Source: Methanospirillum stamsii (GTDB taxonomy: Archaea; Halobacteriota; Methanomicrobia; Methanomicrobiales; Methanospirillaceae). Taken from it: a stretch of 64,000 nt of DNA. Shown piece by piece: positions 51,409 through 60,192 of this stretch. Each line of letters opens with the position of its first letter. Position 1 is the first letter of the stretch. The notes under the pieces are model-generated. The model worked only from the letters and a program-made list of their open reading frames with translations. It was not told where the DNA came from and searched no databases. The stretch is taken from NCBI RefSeq assembly GCF_046244385.1, contig NZ_CP176366.1, forward strand, positions 1,178,001-1,242,000. Direction: 5' to 3'. The translations under genes were made by a program, and so were the position numbers.

Positions 51409-53109
51409 ATGCACATTAAACGAATTAAAAAGGGAAATGCAGTGTACCTGGCTGAATATGAATCATATAGAGAAGAAGGCAAGGTTAAAACCAGGTTTAT
51501 TCGATATCTCGGTAAAGAGAGTGATGAAAAGAACATCCCATTGCCAAAGAAGTCAGCTCATGTTCAGACCCCTTTATATCCCGAACAATCTAAACAAGCT
51601 GGAGATGTAACTGTTTTTTGGAATATCGCTAAAACAGAACTGAATATGCCGACCATCATTGATTCAGTCTGTTGTGGTGATGATAATATTGAAGGGAAAT
51701 CTCCTGGAAAAATATTGACTGCCTGGGCCATCAATAAAGCCTTACACCCTGAAAGTGCGACGAATCTTGGTGATTGGGTCCGGACTACCGTAATTCCGGA
51801 TTTATCTGGCTTACCTGGAGATTATTTTACGGATAGTGCATTTTATTCAGCTTTAGATCGTGTATGCTATAAGGATACAACTGCAGATGGGTTTACCGAT
51901 TTTAGTTCTTTAATTTGTGATGAACTCTACTCATTTTGGAGATTCAATAATCCATTACTTAATGAAGGGACTGAAATTCTTGCATATGATCTGACACCAG
52001 TTTTAATTTTTGGAAATGGAGATAATCTGGGAGAAAAAGGATACAATTCGAGACATGTGAACCAGAAACAAATCAATCTCTGTGTTTTGGTATCAAAATT
52101 CGATAAAGTACCAGTTTCCTATTTTTTGTTACCAGGAAATTTCAATTCAATGTCTTCGGTCAAAGAATTGCTAGTTCAAATGATAGAGATGTCTTTAGAG
52201 CCAGGTACACTAATTTGGGACCGAGGAAATACTTCTGAAGAGTCAATTAGAGATATCGAAGCATTAGGTTGGAATCTTATCTGCGGGGTCCAAAAATTAT
52301 CTGATGAAGCCATTTCATTAATCAGACAGACCGAGGTAACTTTACATGTCACTAACCGTGTGAAATCTACAAAAAAAAGTGCAATATACGCCACAAGAGT
52401 TAATGGTCGTTTATTTGGAAGAGATAATGCCGGAGTTGTATATGTCAATATTGCTAAACAGATGGAGACCTTTGATACTCGAAATGCACTATTAATGGAA
52501 ATTGATGAGGATTTAACTGAATTATGTGATAATCTAGCAGGTTTAAAAAAACAGGAAATTGAATCTAAAATTGCAGAGATTGCAGGAGAATATCTGAAAT
52601 TTTTTAAAATATACATAAAAAAAGAGAAAACGAACTATAATTTAAAATGGGAATATAATGAAGAGGAAATTTTTCAGTCAGAGGCATTTGATGGTAAATA
52701 TATTCTCTATTCTTCAGATACAACTTTAACAGCTTCTGAAGTTGTCAGAGAGTATCTAGGCAAGGATTTCGTCGAAAAAACATTTTATTCACTGAAATCT
52801 CATCTTAACATTGCTCCGGTGAGACATTGGAAAAATCACAGAATCCGGGGGATCTTTTTTGTATCGATGATGGCCCTATGGCTTAGAGTTGTTTATAATC
52901 ATAAATTAAACCAATTAAGTAAAAATGAGAGGATTTATGATTTCGATGAACTGATTCGAAGGTTGAGAAGAGTTGAATATGTAGAGATTGAAGTAGAAAA
53001 TGAAGAGAAATGTTACTGGTACCTGAATCTTAATGATAAAATAGCGAGTCAGCTGAAGAAGATGGGTTTCAAAAAATTGTTTGAAGAAAAGCGAATTAGT
53101 CATTTGTAA
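51409..53109 (+). CDS. DDE transposase, IS1634/IS4-like
   Basis: 566 residues. The DDE triad candidates are Asp in ILAYDLTPVLIFG (~195), Asp in TLIWDRGNTSEES (~267) and Glu in KDFVEKTFYSLKSHLNI (~458), the last within a YREK-like context typical of IS4-type transposases. The C-terminal half contains KNHRIRGIFFVSMMALWLR. The first residues (MHIKRIKKGNAVYLAEYESY) are characteristic of the IS1634 group. No ribosome-binding site precedes the ATG. The stop codon lies at the inner edge of the right terminal repeat. Full length and uninterrupted. Confidence 0.88.
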   Translation: MHIKRIKKGNAVYLAEYESYREEGKVKTRFIRYLGKESDEKNIPLPKKSAHVQTPLYPEQSKQAGDVTVFWNIAKTELNMPTIIDSVCCGDDNIEGKSPGKILTAWAINKALHPESATNLGDWVRTTVIPDLSGLPGDYFTDSAFYSALDRVCYKDTTADGFTDFSSLICDELYSFWRFNNPLLNEGTEILAYDLTPVLIFGNGDNLGEKGYNSRHVNQKQINLCVLVSKFDKVPVSYFLLPGNFNSMSSVKELLVQMIEMSLEPGTLIWDRGNTSEESIRDIEALGWNLICGVQKLSDEAISLIRQTEVTLHVTNRVKSTKKSAIYATRVNGRLFGRDNAGVVYVNIAKQMETFDTRNALLMEIDEDLTELCDNLAGLKKQEIESKIAEIAGEYLKFFKIYIKKEKTNYNLKWEYNEEEIFQSEAFDGKYILYSSDTTLTASEVVREYLGKDFVEKTFYSLKSHLNIAPVRHWKNHRIRGIFFVSMMALWLRVVYNHKLNQLSKNERIYDFDELIRRLRRVEYVEIEVENEEKCYWYLNLNDKIASQLKKMGFKKLFEEKRISHL

Positions 53110-53131
53110 GTTATAAATTCATAAACTTAGG
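53109..53131 (-). repeat. IS terminal inverted repeat, right
   Basis: On the minus strand CCTAAGTTTATGAATTTATA plus three bases; its inner base overlaps the last base of the transposase stop codon. Confidence 0.8.
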
Positions 53132-53137
53132 CATAAA
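53132..53137 (+). repeat. Target-site duplication, right copy (CATAAA)
   Basis: Direct repeat of 51268-51273, immediately outside the right terminal repeat and three bases before the start codon of the Lhr-like helicase. Confidence 0.75.
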
Positions 53138-53140
53138 AAA

Positions 53141-55189
53141 ATGGAAAAAGAAGATATTTTTTCTTCACTTCATCCCTCGCTTCGATATGTTCTTGCCTCA
53201 TGGATGCGGTGGGAAGATCTTCGGGACATCCAGTTACAGACAATTCAGGCCTTTCGAACCGGATCTGACTTACTGATCATCTCTCCAACCGCCGGAGGGA
53301 AGAGTGAAGCTGCATTTATTCCGGTTTTGGATAATATCATAAAAAATGGCTATTTATTGCCTGTTTGCCTCTATGTGGCGCCTTTGAAGGCTTTGATAAA
53401 TGATATCGCAGAGCGTCTGCAAAATATTTTATATCCCCTGCAATTTGATCTCCTGGTTTGTCATGGGGACACCCCTCTGGATAAAAAATCTGAAACTCCG
53501 GTAATTCTCATGACCACCCCGGAAACCCTGACCGTTCTTTTATACAAAAAGAACGTATCACTGCTTTCTTCAGTCAGATACTGTATTATTGACGAGTTAC
53601 ATACCCTCGCAGGAACAACCCGCGGTTCACAGATCCTCACTGCATTAAACCGTATTGAAGAAGAAAATAGGAATAGAATAACAAGAATCGGTCTTTCTGC
53701 AACTATTGGAAATCCTGGAGATGTTCTTGAATGGATGAGAGGAAGTCATGAGGGATTAGTGGTAACCGGAGAAAAGCTCTCTAAAAATAATACCTTTCAT
53801 CTCTTTTCATCAGAAAAAACAGATATTCCCCTGATACTGTCCCGGGAGTTGCCAGGAAAACGCTCTCTTGTCTTTTCCGGAAGCAGAAAGGAGACAGAAG
53901 TCCTGGCATCCACGCTAAAAAATGGTATTCCGGATGTTTTTGTTCATCATTCATCATTATCTTCAGGCATAAGAAAAAAGACTGAAGAGAAGACTACTCA
54001 GGGCATTCCATTCACCGTTCTATGTACAAGCACACTTGAACTGGGAATTGATATCGGTGATCTGGATCTTGTTGTTCAGACAGGTTCAGCCACATCGGTC
54101 GCATCTTTTCTACAGCGTCTTGGAAGAGCAGGAAGGAGGGGAGGTGAACCACTGATGTATCTGTTTTCAACGAGCCCAGAAGAGACCTGTCATAATCTCG
54201 CAGCACTTTGTTGCGCAAAGAATGGCAGAGTAGAACCTGTTATCACTCCGCGATATCCGTATGATCTCCTTGTCCGCGAATTACTGCTTTTGGTGATGAC
54301 GAGGTACCGGGTATCATATTCTGTATTTAAGAAGTTATTATCCAGAAAACCCTACAATTGGATTCCGGAAAAGCGTCTTCAGGAGATCCTCTCTCATCTC
54401 ATTTTTAATGACTGGATAACCTGTGATGGTGATCTGTATATTCAAGGCGGAAAGATGGAACAGATTAGGAGAAATCCCGGATTTTTATACTCACTCATAG
54501 GAGATCTCCCATCTACCAGAATAATTTCCCGTGATGGTGAAGAGATTGGTTCAGTTCCGGTTTCTTCAGTTCCATTACACTGTTTTGTTCTTGGAGGTAC
54601 TGCCTGGGAAGCAACCGGCCAGGAAGAAGGTGATTCTCTGGTTGTTTCTCCATCTGGTTGTTCTGCTTCTCCTCCTACCTGGCAGGGCACTCCTGCTGAA
54701 GTAACTCCATTGATTCTTTCAAAGGTGAGATCCCTTGTTGCAGGTGTCCCGGTTCCATTTCCTGTTTCTGATAAAATCAGGGATGAGATAAACATATTCA
54801 GAGAACAATTCCCCCCTGACTTACCTGATAAATCTATCTCTATTCGCATTATTGGGAATAAAACAGTCTTCTATACATTTCTGGGTAAGGCGTGGAACCG
54901 GGTAATTGGGATTTTTGTCGAAAAAAAATATGAATTCCGTTATATTCACTCAGATCTATATTCCATTACTTTTTCAGGCATCCTGTCTTCAACAACTATT
55001 ACTCAAATCATTCAATATCTTCAGGATTGCTCATGGGAGGATATTGCCGAATACATACCCGGTCCCAAAAAAAGTGGTGACAGAAGACTAAGCCTGCTCC
55101 CTGAATCATGTATATGGGAACAATGGTGTTCAGACTCCCTCCATATTCCCTCCCTTCTGGAGACGATCAGAGGCCTTGATATCCGGTAA
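53141..55189 (+). CDS. Compact Lhr-like superfamily 2 helicase
   Basis: 682 residues. Motif I is SPTAGGKSE (49-55), motif Ia APLKALIND, motif II DELH (151-154), motif III GLSATIGNPG and motif VI QRLGRAGRRGG. The order and the STLELGIDIGDLDLV segment are those of Lhr helicases, DNA 3'-5' translocases involved in repair, but the protein is about 200 residues shorter than typical Lhr cores and the C-terminal half is divergent. No ribosome-binding site precedes the ATG because the IS right end lies 9 bp upstream; expression now depends on readthrough or on an IS-borne promoter. Its 3' end overlaps the convergent subtilase-like gene by 23 bp. Confidence 0.88.
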   Translation: MEKEDIFSSLHPSLRYVLASWMRWEDLRDIQLQTIQAFRTGSDLLIISPTAGGKSEAAFIPVLDNIIKNGYLLPVCLYVAPLKALINDIAERLQNILYPLQFDLLVCHGDTPLDKKSETPVILMTTPETLTVLLYKKNVSLLSSVRYCIIDELHTLAGTTRGSQILTALNRIEEENRNRITRIGLSATIGNPGDVLEWMRGSHEGLVVTGEKLSKNNTFHLFSSEKTDIPLILSRELPGKRSLVFSGSRKETEVLASTLKNGIPDVFVHHSSLSSGIRKKTEEKTTQGIPFTVLCTSTLELGIDIGDLDLVVQTGSATSVASFLQRLGRAGRRGGEPLMYLFSTSPEETCHNLAALCCAKNGRVEPVITPRYPYDLLVRELLLLVMTRYRVSYSVFKKLLSRKPYNWIPEKRLQEILSHLIFNDWITCDGDLYIQGGKMEQIRRNPGFLYSLIGDLPSTRIISRDGEEIGSVPVSSVPLHCFVLGGTAWEATGQEEGDSLVVSPSGCSASPPTWQGTPAEVTPLILSKVRSLVAGVPVPFPVSDKIRDEINIFREQFPPDLPDKSISIRIIGNKTVFYTFLGKAWNRVIGIFVEKKYEFRYIHSDLYSITFSGILSSTTITQIIQYLQDCSWEDIAEYIPGPKKSGDRRLSLLPESCIWEQWCSDSLHIPSLLETIRGLDIR

Positions 55190-56597
55190 TATTCTCCAAA
55201 TCTTGTCCAATTAAAATTTCTCTGTTGTTTTCGTAAAGACTTTGAAATGTTTTTACTGCATCAATCAGCCCGTACCCATAGATGGGATCCCATCCGGATT
55301 CTCCTATGTCAAAGGTATTTGCATACACCGCACCCATAAGTTCGGTTCTGGAAATATCAGGGAAGGATGAGAGAAGCTGGGCAATAACACCGGCGACATG
55401 TGGTGCTGCTGCACTTGTTCCGGGGAAAGGAACCGGAAAACTCCCGGCCCCACTTACCTGGACGTTTGTCGGAGCACAAATATCCGGTTTCCATCTTCTT
55501 GTCGGCACCGGATTCTGAATGGTAACCGGTCCCTGGGATGAATCGGGAGAAATTGCATATGGTGTATCAATACCAACAGAACCTACCGTTATTACCTCTT
55601 CAAGGGCAGCATGTCCGAATATAGAATCAGCTGGATCTTTTACGATATCTGAATCAACCTGGCGGATATCAACATTTCGAATAAACATCTCCAGGATGTT
55701 TGGAGTCAGGTTTTCTCCATTCCGGATAATTGATAAAGAAGCCTGGATTGGTTCAGAGCCCTGCCAGTGATAAACAAGGTGTTCAAAAGGTTCCCCTGTC
55801 TCTTCCTGATTCATATTGCTGGTGGCAAGGACTTCACCCTTCTTTGGATCAGTAATAAACAGGTCGTAATCATGGGTGGCAGAACCCCATGGATCATCCC
55901 ATTGAAGGGTGATAATCACTTCATCATCCGGAAGAAGGGTAATCTTGATTGCTGATACACCCTCTCCGAAGTCATGGATCGTTTTGTCAGGTCCGGCAGT
56001 GATTCCTGGTTTCCATGAACCCTGATAATGGAGGGATGCAAAATTTCCTGAAACGGTGATGTATATCAGGTCTGGATACGCTGTTAACACATTTCTGATG
56101 TGATCAGCAACATCGCCATCTTCAAGAAAGGGTTGTTGAAAAAAATACAGATCATCACAGATAATCTGACAACCTGCCTGAGCCAGATATGAAACGGCTT
56201 TTTTAAATTCTGCTGAACTTCCACCATATGCGTAGAAGTAAAGATCTGCATCAGGCGCAAGATCGTGGATTATTTCAAGCATTGCAGTGCCTTCATCACC
56301 GGACCCTGTGGCAAAGACGGTGACCTCTGCAAGTTCTCCTGACTCCTGGGACTCCTGCAGTGATTCTACACCATTTCCAATAACTCCGACCTTCACCCCT
56401 TTCCCTGTGGATCCAAACACTTCCCTGATACCATTACTTCTGACCAGAAGGTCGCCCTCCGTTTGAAGTGTCCCTGCACAGGTGACGATGGTTGTGTCAG
56501 GTTGATTACCGGTAAAATTGGTATCAGAAATGGCAGCAGAGCTGAGGCTTACCAGCACAATGAGTACACATAACGTTAAACTCGCCCTGCCCCACAT
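55167..56597 (-). CDS. Secreted subtilase-like protein with substituted catalytic residues
   Basis: 476 residues from ATG 56597 (MWGRASLTLCVLIVLVSLSS is the signal peptide); a TTG two codons upstream is also possible behind AGGGGG. The S8 fold is recognisable from KGVKVGVIGNGVESL, then DEGTAMLEIIHDLAPDADLY, ITVSGNFASLHY, DICAPTNVQVSG and the Ser motif PGTSAAAPHVAGV. The Asp of the usual DTG is replaced (GNG) and the His of GHGT is Glu (DEGT), as in the Ser-Glu arrangement of sedolisins. Either an unusual Ser/Glu peptidase or a pseudoprotease. It lacks the C-terminal module of the other subtilase. Confidence 0.78.
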   Translation of the reverse strand: MWGRASLTLCVLIVLVSLSSAAISDTNFTGNQPDTTIVTCAGTLQTEGDLLVRSNGIREVFGSTGKGVKVGVIGNGVESLQESQESGELAEVTVFATGSGDEGTAMLEIIHDLAPDADLYFYAYGGSSAEFKKAVSYLAQAGCQIICDDLYFFQQPFLEDGDVADHIRNVLTAYPDLIYITVSGNFASLHYQGSWKPGITAGPDKTIHDFGEGVSAIKITLLPDDEVIITLQWDDPWGSATHDYDLFITDPKKGEVLATSNMNQEETGEPFEHLVYHWQGSEPIQASLSIIRNGENLTPNILEMFIRNVDIRQVDSDIVKDPADSIFGHAALEEVITVGSVGIDTPYAISPDSSQGPVTIQNPVPTRRWKPDICAPTNVQVSGAGSFPVPFPGTSAAAPHVAGVIAQLLSSFPDISRTELMGAVYANTFDIGESGWDPIYGYGLIDAVKTFQSLYENNREILIGQDLENITGYQGL

Positions 56598-56884
56598 ACT
56601 CAAAAACCCCCTGACATTATCCGTCCGGACAAAACCCGAATTTCAGGAATCTTCCATCTCAACAGACAATGTTTTTTATATGGTATCCTCTGTCTGTATT
56701 CGTAATCATCTTTCTGAATGGTCATTGCAGGAGGGGGAGTGAATATGGTACCCAAACCGGATTTTTCCTCTCTAAATGTGAAAAATCAGATAATCTCCTG
56801 GGATACATCCTGATATTTCTGATAATTCCGGGATGATTGGTAAGGCACTATAATCACCTAGTAATAAAAATTATTTTGTATTGT

Positions 56885-58198
56885 ATGCAGGAACAAAAAC
56901 AGCCATCGATAACACGTACTGTAAGACTCTTTCTTCTAACCGTTCTGGTAGGAATTGTGTTCATCTTTACACCTGCTCTGGCAGTTGAAGAAAATGCAGG
57001 ATATTTTGAAGTTACCTCTGTTCCGGAAGGTGCAGATGTTTTTATTGGTTCCCAGTTTATGGGCGAGACTCCTGTTTTAGTCTCATCCCGGAATCAGACC
57101 GGCGGGACTACCATAAAAGTGATGAAACGGGATTATGAAACATGGGAACAGAATATCGCCGGAACCCCCGGGCCTGGTCAGGTAGTTCCGATAAAAGCAC
57201 TACTCGTTCCACTTTCTCCCTTTGGTACCCTCGAAGTCAGTTCATCTCCTTCCGGGGCATTAGTGACTGTTGATAATGGAATGGGTCAGATGACACCCTG
57301 GACATACCGGGATATTACGACAGGAACCCATCTTGTATCCCTGTTTCTTTCCGGATTTGAGCCGTACATAGTGAATATTGAAGTCCCCCCCGGACAGGTG
57401 ACGAAACTACATGCACAGATGACCGTCCGGTCAGGTGCCGGGTCTCTGCAGGTCAGCACGGTTCCCGGAGGAGCGTCAGTCTATGTTGACGGAGTATATT
57501 CCGGAACTACCAATACGGCGATTGGAAATATTCCTCCAGGAAAACACCGTGTAGTCATAACCAAGGCAGGGTATGAGGATGTTGAGGAGTGGGTATTAGT
57601 AAGTATGAAACAGGTGACATTCCTGAACAAAAACCTCGTCCCGGCAACGAAAAGTTCAGATGGTGCGGTGGTTATTACTTCAGATCCACCAGGGGCATCA
57701 GTATTCCTTGACGGCCAGTTCAAGGGGACTACTGAAACCGGCCGGCCTTTGGAACTGACCGGAATTAGTCCGGGAAATCATACCGTATATCTGAGTATCA
57801 GGAATTACGAAGATAATACCTCGACAATAGAAGTAAAAGCTGGTGAGATTACTCCGATTTCTATCAGGTTAAACCCAAGTCCCATGCCCCAGGACTGTGG
57901 GAAACTGATTCTGAATACAGAACCCTCCGGTGCGGACATTTACGTTGATGGAAAGTTAGTTGGGGTAACTCCGGCTACAGTGGATTCTGTATGCTCGGGA
58001 AAGCATACCTACCGGCTGGTTCTTGAAGAGTATCAGGAATATTCTTCAGATGTTGATTTAATTCCCGGACAGGTTCTTCAGGTAAATACCGTGTTAATCC
58101 CGGTTGACAAACCTAGCGAGGAGACACCCCTGGCTCCAGTTCCTGTTATTATCGCAATTCTTGTTTTATCTTTGCTGGTATTTACACGAAGGAAGTAA
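56885..58198 (+). CDS. Surface protein with five PEGA domains and C-terminal membrane anchor
   Basis: 437 residues from ATG 56885 (MQEQKQPSITRTVRLFLLTV, signal sequence ending near PALAVEEN); the longer frame from 56837 has no support. Five PEGA modules follow, each with a Pxx(A/G)xVxxDG-type core: SVPEGADVFIGSQFMG, SSPSGALVTVDNG, TVPGGASVYVDGVYSG, SDPPGASVFLDGQFKG and TEPSGADIYVDGKLVG. A linker leads to VIIAILVLSLLVF followed by TRRK, a typical C-terminal anchor. An S-layer-associated structural or adhesin role is inferred. The 287-bp gap to the divergent subtilase-like gene contains ATATAAAA (minus strand, near 56680) as a possible promoter for that gene. Confidence 0.88.
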   Translation: MQEQKQPSITRTVRLFLLTVLVGIVFIFTPALAVEENAGYFEVTSVPEGADVFIGSQFMGETPVLVSSRNQTGGTTIKVMKRDYETWEQNIAGTPGPGQVVPIKALLVPLSPFGTLEVSSSPSGALVTVDNGMGQMTPWTYRDITTGTHLVSLFLSGFEPYIVNIEVPPGQVTKLHAQMTVRSGAGSLQVSTVPGGASVYVDGVYSGTTNTAIGNIPPGKHRVVITKAGYEDVEEWVLVSMKQVTFLNKNLVPATKSSDGAVVITSDPPGASVFLDGQFKGTTETGRPLELTGISPGNHTVYLSIRNYEDNTSTIEVKAGEITPISIRLNPSPMPQDCGKLILNTEPSGADIYVDGKLVGVTPATVDSVCSGKHTYRLVLEEYQEYSSDVDLIPGQVLQVNTVLIPVDKPSEETPLAPVPVIIAILVLSLLVFTRRK

Positions 58199-58345
58199 GG
58201 AGAATAATTTTCTCCTCCTCTTTCCGTGCAGATATATACCGTGCCGGGCAATATGTAGAGAGCTTAATTTGCATGACCGGTTACCGGATGAATATAATCA
58301 TATATTGTTAATACCGGTATCCGGTGATGTTTTCGGGAGAAGAGC

Positions 58346-59878
58346 ATGCAGGACAATCCATCAATTCAGTTCGATGATCAAAGACTAGCCAAACGCCAGC
58401 AGCTTTTAGAAGAAGGAATATCTCTGTATCCTCATGAGTATAAACGCTCTCATACAATAGATTCCATCAGAACACAATTTTGTGAAGCAGGTCATGACCC
58501 GTCTTCAGAAGTTATCAGCACCGCCGGCCGGTTATACGGGGTTAGGGATCATGGGAAGACTTTTTTTGCTGACCTCCGGGATGAAACCGGCAGGATTCAG
58601 CTCTATATCCGGAAGGACGCCCTTCCGGAGGGGAAGTTTCAGACCTTTAAAAACTGTATTGAACGTGGAGATATTATTGGTGTTACCGGAAGGGTGTTTA
58701 AGACAAAAGTTGGTGAAATCTCAATATTTGTTGATGATCTGACACTGCTTACCAAAACCCTATGTTCACTTCCGGAAAAATTCCATGGGCTTACAAATCT
58801 TGAAAAAAGATACCGGCAGCGGTATTTGGATCTCATTGTCAATGAAGAGAGCCGTGATACTTTCAGGACCAGAAGCAGGATCATCTCACTTCTCCGGAAT
58901 TATCTTACAAACGACGGATTCCTTGAGTTTGAGACACCTACCCTTCAGCCACTCTATGGTGGTGCAAATGCCCGTCCTTTTACGACCTTTCATAATGCCC
59001 TTGGGCAAAAACTCTATCTCCGGATAGCACCTGAGCTCTATCTTAAACGCCTGGTTGTCGGAGGGTTTGAAAAGGTTTTTGAGGTTGCCAAGAATTTCCG
59101 GAATGAGGATATTGATACCAGTCATAACCCGGAATTCTCCATGGTTGAGATTTATCAGGCGTATGCTGATTACCAGGACATGATGAGGCTGACTGAATCG
59201 GTAATCTCCTCAATAATAGTCAATATCACGGGTGGCGTCGAGGTATCTTTTGAAGAAAATCCAATATCCTACAAGGCTCCCTGGCAGGTTATGACCATGG
59301 AGGATGCGGTCAGAACCATTGGTGGTGTGGATATTTTTGCCCATGACATTGACTCACTCAGAAAAATTGGAAACGAGAAGGGCGTTGAAGGAATTGAGGA
59401 AACCAGTTCCCTAAGAGAGATGCTTGTTCTCTTCTTTGAGGCTCTCGTTGAAGATAAACTGATTCAGCCAACATTCATAACCGATTTTCCGGTGGAAAAT
59501 TCACCCCTTGCAAAATCCCACCGGGTAAAAGAGGGGTATGTGGAACGTTTCGAACTCTTCATAGCCGGAATGGAGATTGCGAACGGGTTTTCCGAGTTAA
59601 ATGATCCCCTTGATCAGATGCACCGGTTTGAGGGGCAGGAAGAGAAGCGACGTCTTGGAGATGAGGAAGCACAGATGCATGACTATGATTTTGTCAATGC
59701 CCTGGGGTATGGAATGCCTCCAACCGGGGGAGTCGGAATTGGTATTGACCGGCTGGTTATGCTGATTACCGGAAATTCCTCAATCAAGGAAGTGATCCTC
59801 TTCCCATCCATGAAGCGTGAACAGGTAACCCCTGAAACTGACAATGAAGCAGTCCCTTCTGATGATGAGAATGCATAA
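58346..59878 (+). CDS. lysS: Lysyl-tRNA synthetase, class II
   Basis: 510 residues. The N-terminal OB-fold anticodon-binding domain (GKTFFADLRDETGRIQLYI) precedes a class II core with motif 1 (FLEFETPTLQP), motif 2 (FEVAKNFRNEDIDTSHNPEF) and motif 3 (GGVGIGIDRLVMLIT). The bacterial/eukaryotic class II form contrasts with the class I LysRS of many archaea. GGGAGAAGAG precedes the ATG. An acidic tail (about 15 residues) extends beyond the catalytic domain. Confidence 0.95.
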   Translation: MQDNPSIQFDDQRLAKRQQLLEEGISLYPHEYKRSHTIDSIRTQFCEAGHDPSSEVISTAGRLYGVRDHGKTFFADLRDETGRIQLYIRKDALPEGKFQTFKNCIERGDIIGVTGRVFKTKVGEISIFVDDLTLLTKTLCSLPEKFHGLTNLEKRYRQRYLDLIVNEESRDTFRTRSRIISLLRNYLTNDGFLEFETPTLQPLYGGANARPFTTFHNALGQKLYLRIAPELYLKRLVVGGFEKVFEVAKNFRNEDIDTSHNPEFSMVEIYQAYADYQDMMRLTESVISSIIVNITGGVEVSFEENPISYKAPWQVMTMEDAVRTIGGVDIFAHDIDSLRKIGNEKGVEGIEETSSLREMLVLFFEALVEDKLIQPTFITDFPVENSPLAKSHRVKEGYVERFELFIAGMEIANGFSELNDPLDQMHRFEGQEEKRRLGDEEAQMHDYDFVNALGYGMPPTGGVGIGIDRLVMLITGNSSIKEVILFPSMKREQVTPETDNEAVPSDDENA

Positions 59879-60192
59879 TTTTTATTTTAATTGTTTTATT
59901 CGGCAAATCATTTCAAATTCTCTTGTTTTTTTGTTTTGAAGTTTCTCATTTTTGAACCTTTTTTTTCTTAATATGAATCAGATTCTCTAATATTTTTTAG
60001 AAAATATTATACGTCAATAAAAAACATCCTTGTCATATTGTACATGGCATAAAACAGGTGTCTTTCTGGAGAACTGACCCTGCACCAGATGATCGATTTA
60101 TGTAATGGCAGAAAATTTCATAGAATCGGTATCTGGAAAAGATGCGGGAGTTTTACCATGGGGTCAATACGTGGACTGGGGGTTAGGATGCA
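59879..60192. other. A+T-rich intergenic region (314 bp) with terminator and hairpin
   Basis: T-rich sequence at 59879-59900 probably ends lysS transcription. At 59989-60008 a perfect inverted repeat pairs AATATTTT with AAAATATT around TTAG. ATTTATGTA near 60097 is a possible TATA box for the following giant gene. A short open frame starting at 60105 overlaps that gene out of frame and looks spurious. Nothing else recognised. Confidence 0.5.

Larger units (their letters stand above)
51274..53131 (+). mobile_element. Intact insertion sequence, IS1634-like, 1858 bp
   Basis: The element is bounded by imperfect 23-bp terminal inverted repeats (51274-51296 and 53109-53131) starting CCT and ending AGG, and by the 6-bp direct repeat CATAAA (51268-51273 and 53132-53137). 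One full-length transposase fills it. The element is clearly more A+T-rich than its surroundings. Complete ends and an uninterrupted transposase suggest a recent and possibly active insertion. Confidence 0.88.
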
